Origin: Robiginitalea biformata HTCC2501
GTDB taxonomy: Bacteria; Bacteroidota; Bacteroidia; Flavobacteriales; Flavobacteriaceae
NCBI RefSeq assembly: GCF_000024125.1
Contig: NC_013222.1
Span: 3,179,501 to 3,243,500 of the forward strand
Reading direction: 5' to 3'
Length of the DNA stretch: 64,000 nucleotides
The translations under genes and the position numbers were made by a program. Below the pieces are notes generated by a model. It searched no databases. It was not told the DNA's origin and saw only the letters and a list, made by a program, of their open reading frames with translations. Each line of letters begins with the position of its first letter. The stretch's first letter is position 1. Below, one piece after another: positions 60,672 through 64,000 of this stretch.

Positions 60672-62870
60672 ATGCGAATACTTTGCCTGTTGGCAAGCCT
60701 CTTTTATTTTTTGGGAGCTGTTTCACAGGACCACACCCAGAAATCCTTTACCGTAAAATACATCACGGAAACGATCGTCCCGGACGGAATTCTGGACGAA
60801 CCTATTTGGGAGGAAGCGGAAAGTGCGGCCAATTTTTGGGAATATTTCCCCGTAGACAGCATCCAGGCGCGCAAACAGTCGGAGATCAAGATGTTGTACG
60901 ACGAAACGAACCTGTATATAGGTATCACCGTTTATACCGAAGGGAAGAATTATGCCATCCAATCCCTTAAAAGGGATTTTCGAGCCGGCAATTCCGACAA
61001 TATCACGCTGCTTTTCGACACCTTCAACGACGGGAACAATGCGTTTCTTTTCGGCACGAATCCCTACGGTGTCCGCAGGGAGGGCCTCGTCTCGGGCGGG
61101 GGCCTGGACCTGAGCGGATTTACCATTTCCTGGGATGTCAAGTGGCGGGGTGAATCCCGGATCTATGAGGATTACTACACCTCCGAGCTCGTCATCCCCC
61201 TGACTTCCTTTAAATTCCGGGAGGGTGAAAATCGATGGCGTTTCAACAGCTATCGGTTTGACACCCAGTCCAACGAAAGCAGTACCTGGGTCCGGATCCC
61301 CCAAAACCAGAATATCTTCGGGTTGACTTTTATGGGGGATATGATCTTTGAGAAACCGCTCGGTCGTTCCCGTACACCCCTGGCCCTGATCCCCTATGTG
61401 AATACGAGTTGGTCGAATGACCGGGAGAACAGTATCGAGGACACTTCCTTTAAGGTGGGCGGTGACGCCAAGGTATCTGTCGGGAACAGCATGAACCTGG
61501 ATATAACCTTAAACCCGGACTTTTCCCAGGTGGAGGTGGATGACCAGGTAACCAACCTGACGCGCTTTGAGGTGTCCCTGCCTGAAAAGCGCCAGTTTTT
61601 CATCGACAACAACGACTTGTTTGCCAGTTTCGGAGATTCCCGGGATGCAAACCCCTTCTTCTCGCGCCGTATCGGGATTGCCCAGGATACCGCCGGCAAT
61701 ACGATTGAGAATTCCATCATTGCCGGGGCCCGGCTCAGCGGAAAACTCACCAACGACCTGCGCCTGGGCTTCTTCAGCATCCAAACCGAGGAAGATGCGG
61801 GGAACGAGATTGCGGGAAACAACAACAGCATGCTGGCCCTGCAGCACCTGGTTTTTTCGCGTTCCAATATCGGCATGTTCTTCATCAACCGGCAGAGCAC
61901 GGGGGACCCGGATTTCCTAGCTGAAGAAAATCGCTATAACCGCGTTGCCGGCATCGATTACAACCTGATTTCTGCCGACAATGTTTGGAGCGGGCAGTAC
62001 TACCTGCATAAATCCTTCAGCCCGGGGGTTGAGGGCAGGGATTGGTCGGCCGGGGCAAGTATGCGTTACAATTCCCGGAATTACAGCGGATCTACCAAAT
62101 GGGTTTACATAGGCGAAAACTTCGATTCCGACCTGGGATTTGTGCGCCGCACGGACATCGTCAAGGGGCTGGCCAGTTTTAACCGGGCCTTCTGGCCGGA
62201 GGACAGTTTTATCAACACACACAGTTTTGGAGTGACCCCGGTATTTATCTGGCGCCCCACCCAGGACTACCAGAATACGGATTACAGCATCTTCTCCCAG
62301 TGGGAAGCCCGATTCCGGAACCGGGAGCGGCTGCAGCTCCAATGGTCCAACCGCTATACCTATTTGTTCGACTCCTTTGACCCGACGGGTTCCGAGGACG
62401 GTCTGGAACTACCGGCGGATACCGAGTACCACTACAACAGTTTCCAGGTGGAATACCAATCGGACGCCCGCCGGATCCTGGCCTACGGGGTGGAGACCAC
62501 TGTCGGCGACTTTTACAATGGAGAGCGCTTTTCCGTGGAAGGGAACCTGGCGCTGCGCATCCAGCCCAAGGCATTTATCTCCATGCAGTTGAATTACGAC
62601 AAAATCACATTGCCCGACCCCTACCCCAGTGCGGATATCTGGCTGATTGCCCCGCGGTTTGAACTGACTTTTTCCAAGTCCCTGTTTTTATCCACCCTGG
62701 TGCAATACAGCAACCAACGCGACAATTTCGGCGTAAATGCCCGGCTGCAATGGCGCTTTGCACCCCTTTCCGACCTGTTCCTGGTATACACGGACAACTA
62801 TTACGTAGACCGGTTCAGCCCCCGGTTCCGGTCGGTCAACCTGAAGTTTACCTACTGGTTGAATATCTGA
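60672..62870 (+). CDS. DUF5916 protein with CBM9-like domain
   Basis: A 732-residue exported protein: signal peptide MRILCLLASLFYFLGAVSQ, a CBM9-like sugar-binding domain (about 25-215, with PDGILDEPIWEEAESAANFW and NLYIGITVY), then DUF5916 (about 235-732), which is rich in alternating strands like an outer-membrane barrel and ends on an aromatic pattern YWLNI. Such proteins are frequent in Flavobacteriia; the ligand is unknown. The 141-base gap upstream shows no clear promoter. Confidence 0.85.
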   Translation: MRILCLLASLFYFLGAVSQDHTQKSFTVKYITETIVPDGILDEPIWEEAESAANFWEYFPVDSIQARKQSEIKMLYDETNLYIGITVYTEGKNYAIQSLKRDFRAGNSDNITLLFDTFNDGNNAFLFGTNPYGVRREGLVSGGGLDLSGFTISWDVKWRGESRIYEDYYTSELVIPLTSFKFREGENRWRFNSYRFDTQSNESSTWVRIPQNQNIFGLTFMGDMIFEKPLGRSRTPLALIPYVNTSWSNDRENSIEDTSFKVGGDAKVSVGNSMNLDITLNPDFSQVEVDDQVTNLTRFEVSLPEKRQFFIDNNDLFASFGDSRDANPFFSRRIGIAQDTAGNTIENSIIAGARLSGKLTNDLRLGFFSIQTEEDAGNEIAGNNNSMLALQHLVFSRSNIGMFFINRQSTGDPDFLAEENRYNRVAGIDYNLISADNVWSGQYYLHKSFSPGVEGRDWSAGASMRYNSRNYSGSTKWVYIGENFDSDLGFVRRTDIVKGLASFNRAFWPEDSFINTHSFGVTPVFIWRPTQDYQNTDYSIFSQWEARFRNRERLQLQWSNRYTYLFDSFDPTGSEDGLELPADTEYHYNSFQVEYQSDARRILAYGVETTVGDFYNGERFSVEGNLALRIQPKAFISMQLNYDKITLPDPYPSADIWLIAPRFELTFSKSLFLSTLVQYSNQRDNFGVNARLQWRFAPLSDLFLVYTDNYYVDRFSPRFRSVNLKFTYWLNI

Positions 62871-62925
62871 AAGCGCGCTCTGGGGAAATTCGATTATCTT
62901 TTGGCCCAAACCGAAATAACCGACC

Positions 62926-64000
62926 ATGGAGGAACCCCTGATTACTGACGACACCATCGTTTTTGGACTGCTGGCACTGTGCCTCGGCTTCGTATTCTAT
63001 ACCTCCGGACGCCAACAGGGTTTCTGGAAGAAGTTTTACAATTTCATCCCCGGGATCCTGTTGTGCTACCTGCTACCCGCGGTTTTTTCCAGCCTTGGGA
63101 TCATCTCCGGCGACCACTCCCGCCTGTATTTTATGGCGAGCCGGTACCTGTTGCCGGCAGCCCTGGTCCTGATGACCCTGAGTATCGACCTCAAGGCGAT
63201 TCGAAACCTGGGGCTCAAAGCGTTGATCATGTTCCTGACCGGGACCGTTGGGATTGTCGTCGGTGGCCCGCTGGCCATCCTGATCGTTTCTGCCGTTTCA
63301 CCGGAAACGGTTGGCGGCGCGGGGTTTGACGCTGTCTGGCGGGGCCTGGCGACCATCGCCGGAAGCTGGATCGGGGGCGGGGCTAACCAGGCAGCCATGC
63401 TCGAGATATTCCAGTTCAACCCGGACCGGTTTGGGGAAATGGTCCTGGTGGATATTTTAGGTGCCAACCTGTGGATGGCCATCCTCCTGCTGGGCGTTGG
63501 CAAAAACCGCAGGATCGACCGGTGGCTCCGGGCAGATGCCTCCTCTATAGAGACCCTGAAAGTCAAAGTCACCGAATTCGCCGAACGCATCACCCGCGTA
63601 CCCAGCCTGAACGATTACATGATCCTCCTGTTTATGGCCTTTACGGCCGTGGGCCTCGCCCACTGGGCCGGGGGCTATATAAGCCAGGCCCTGAGCGAAG
63701 GCTGGGAATGGGTCAGCGACCCGACGAGTTTCCTCTCCTTCCTGGGCGGGGAGTTTTTCTGGATGATTGTCCTGGCTACCGTCATCGGGATAGGGCTTTC
63801 TTTTACCCCTGCCAAAAACTACGAAGGGGCGGGTGCCAGTAAGATCGGCGGGGTTTTTATCTATATCCTCGTAGCGACCATCGGAATGCAGATGGACCTG
63901 AGCCGGATCCTGGAAAACCCGGGATTGCTGTTATTGGGCCTCATCTGGATCGGATTTCACGCCGGCCTGCTGATCCTGGTAGCCAAATTGATCCGGGCGC
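62926..64000 (+). CDS. DUF819 membrane protein (partial, cut by the window end)
   Basis: The open frame starts at ATG 62926 (MEEPLITDDTIVFGLLALCL) and runs without a stop to the window end, giving 358 residues so far. It has about ten hydrophobic helices and the DUF819 marks IAGSWIGGGANQAAMLE and GVFIYILVATIGMQMDLS. DUF819 proteins are large membrane proteins of unknown function, related to transporters. It starts 55 bases after the DUF5916 stop. Confidence 0.85.
   Translation, partial: MEEPLITDDTIVFGLLALCLGFVFYTSGRQQGFWKKFYNFIPGILLCYLLPAVFSSLGIISGDHSRLYFMASRYLLPAALVLMTLSIDLKAIRNLGLKALIMFLTGTVGIVVGGPLAILIVSAVSPETVGGAGFDAVWRGLATIAGSWIGGGANQAAMLEIFQFNPDRFGEMVLVDILGANLWMAILLLGVGKNRRIDRWLRADASSIETLKVKVTEFAERITRVPSLNDYMILLFMAFTAVGLAHWAGGYISQALSEGWEWVSDPTSFLSFLGGEFFWMIVLATVIGIGLSFTPAKNYEGAGASKIGGVFIYILVATIGMQMDLSRILENPGLLLLGLIWIGFHAGLLILVAKLIRA

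Noticed and set aside
1-64000. tRNA, rRNA, CRISPR arrays, insertion sequences, integrases and toxin-antitoxin pairs
   Set aside because: Looked for by motif and gene family on both strands; none could be supported.

Overview
The window looks like chromosomal core genome from a Flavobacteriaceae member, with a base composition that is high in GC for that family (Robiginitalea would fit; the species is inferred, not proven). The evidence is a gliding-motility lipoprotein (GldI), flavobacterial families such as DUF3810, DUF349, DUF4295, DUF5916, DUF6249 and OstA-like proteins, very few Shine-Dalgarno-like leaders, and repeated Bacteroidetes-type promoters (TTTG, about 20 bases, then TAnnTTTG). 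I see no rRNA, tRNA, CRISPR array, insertion sequence, prophage or recognisable defence island.

Layout. 1-2.8 kb: an NrnA-like phosphoesterase, gldI and a cyclophilin-FKBP lipoprotein. 2.8-9.9 kb: a convergent His-dipeptidase, a DUF3810 membrane protein with HEVGH, and two exported amidohydrolase-fold proteins. 10-16.3 kb: a SpoU methyltransferase, an M48 membrane protease, a GNAT-nitrilase fusion, an exported ADP-ribosylglycohydrolase-like protein, and GyrI-like and PH-like proteins. 16.4-29.8 kb: RSH (p)ppGpp enzyme, Fur, PurA, an OstA-like protein, a class III aminotransferase, a TPR protein, two adjacent DUF368 (PopT-type) lipid-carrier translocases, AroE and a DUF349 protein. 29.9-42 kb is mostly minus strand: RimO, an amidase, DUF2911, FtsY, L28-L33-DUF4295, CinA-Hpt-FAH, a DnaQ-like exonuclease, a 2-oxoacid dehydrogenase E2 and RecR, with one plus-strand serine hydrolase. 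42-52.6 kb: a sodium:solute symporter, a CoA-binding protein, FabH, an S9 peptidase, a TetR-AarF pair and HtpG. 52.6-64 kb: a small membrane protein, an ECF sigma factor with a membrane partner and a divergent DUF6249 protein, MOSC, AraC-AlkB, S1/P1 nuclease, a class A PBP, DUF5916 and a DUF819 gene cut by the window end.

The content is mainly housekeeping: envelope building (PBP, PopT pair, OstA, FabH), protein folding and export (HtpG, FtsY, PPIases), translation (L28, L33, RimO, SpoU), nucleotide and stress control (RSH, Fur, PurA, ECF sigma) and peptide breakdown (PepD, S9, M48).

No clear new multi-gene system was found. The most unusual signals are regulatory or structural: an inverted pair of identical ECF-type promoters (TGTAACC, 16 bases, CGTC) between the sigma-factor gene and the DUF6249 gene; -7 boxes that end only 4-6 bases before the start codon, suggesting leaderless mRNAs; two terminators with no gene to serve, implying undescribed short RNAs at about 44.1-44.5 kb (plus) and 50.4-50.55 kb (minus); and short imperfect tandem duplications (20-35 bases) sitting at the 3' ends of several genes.
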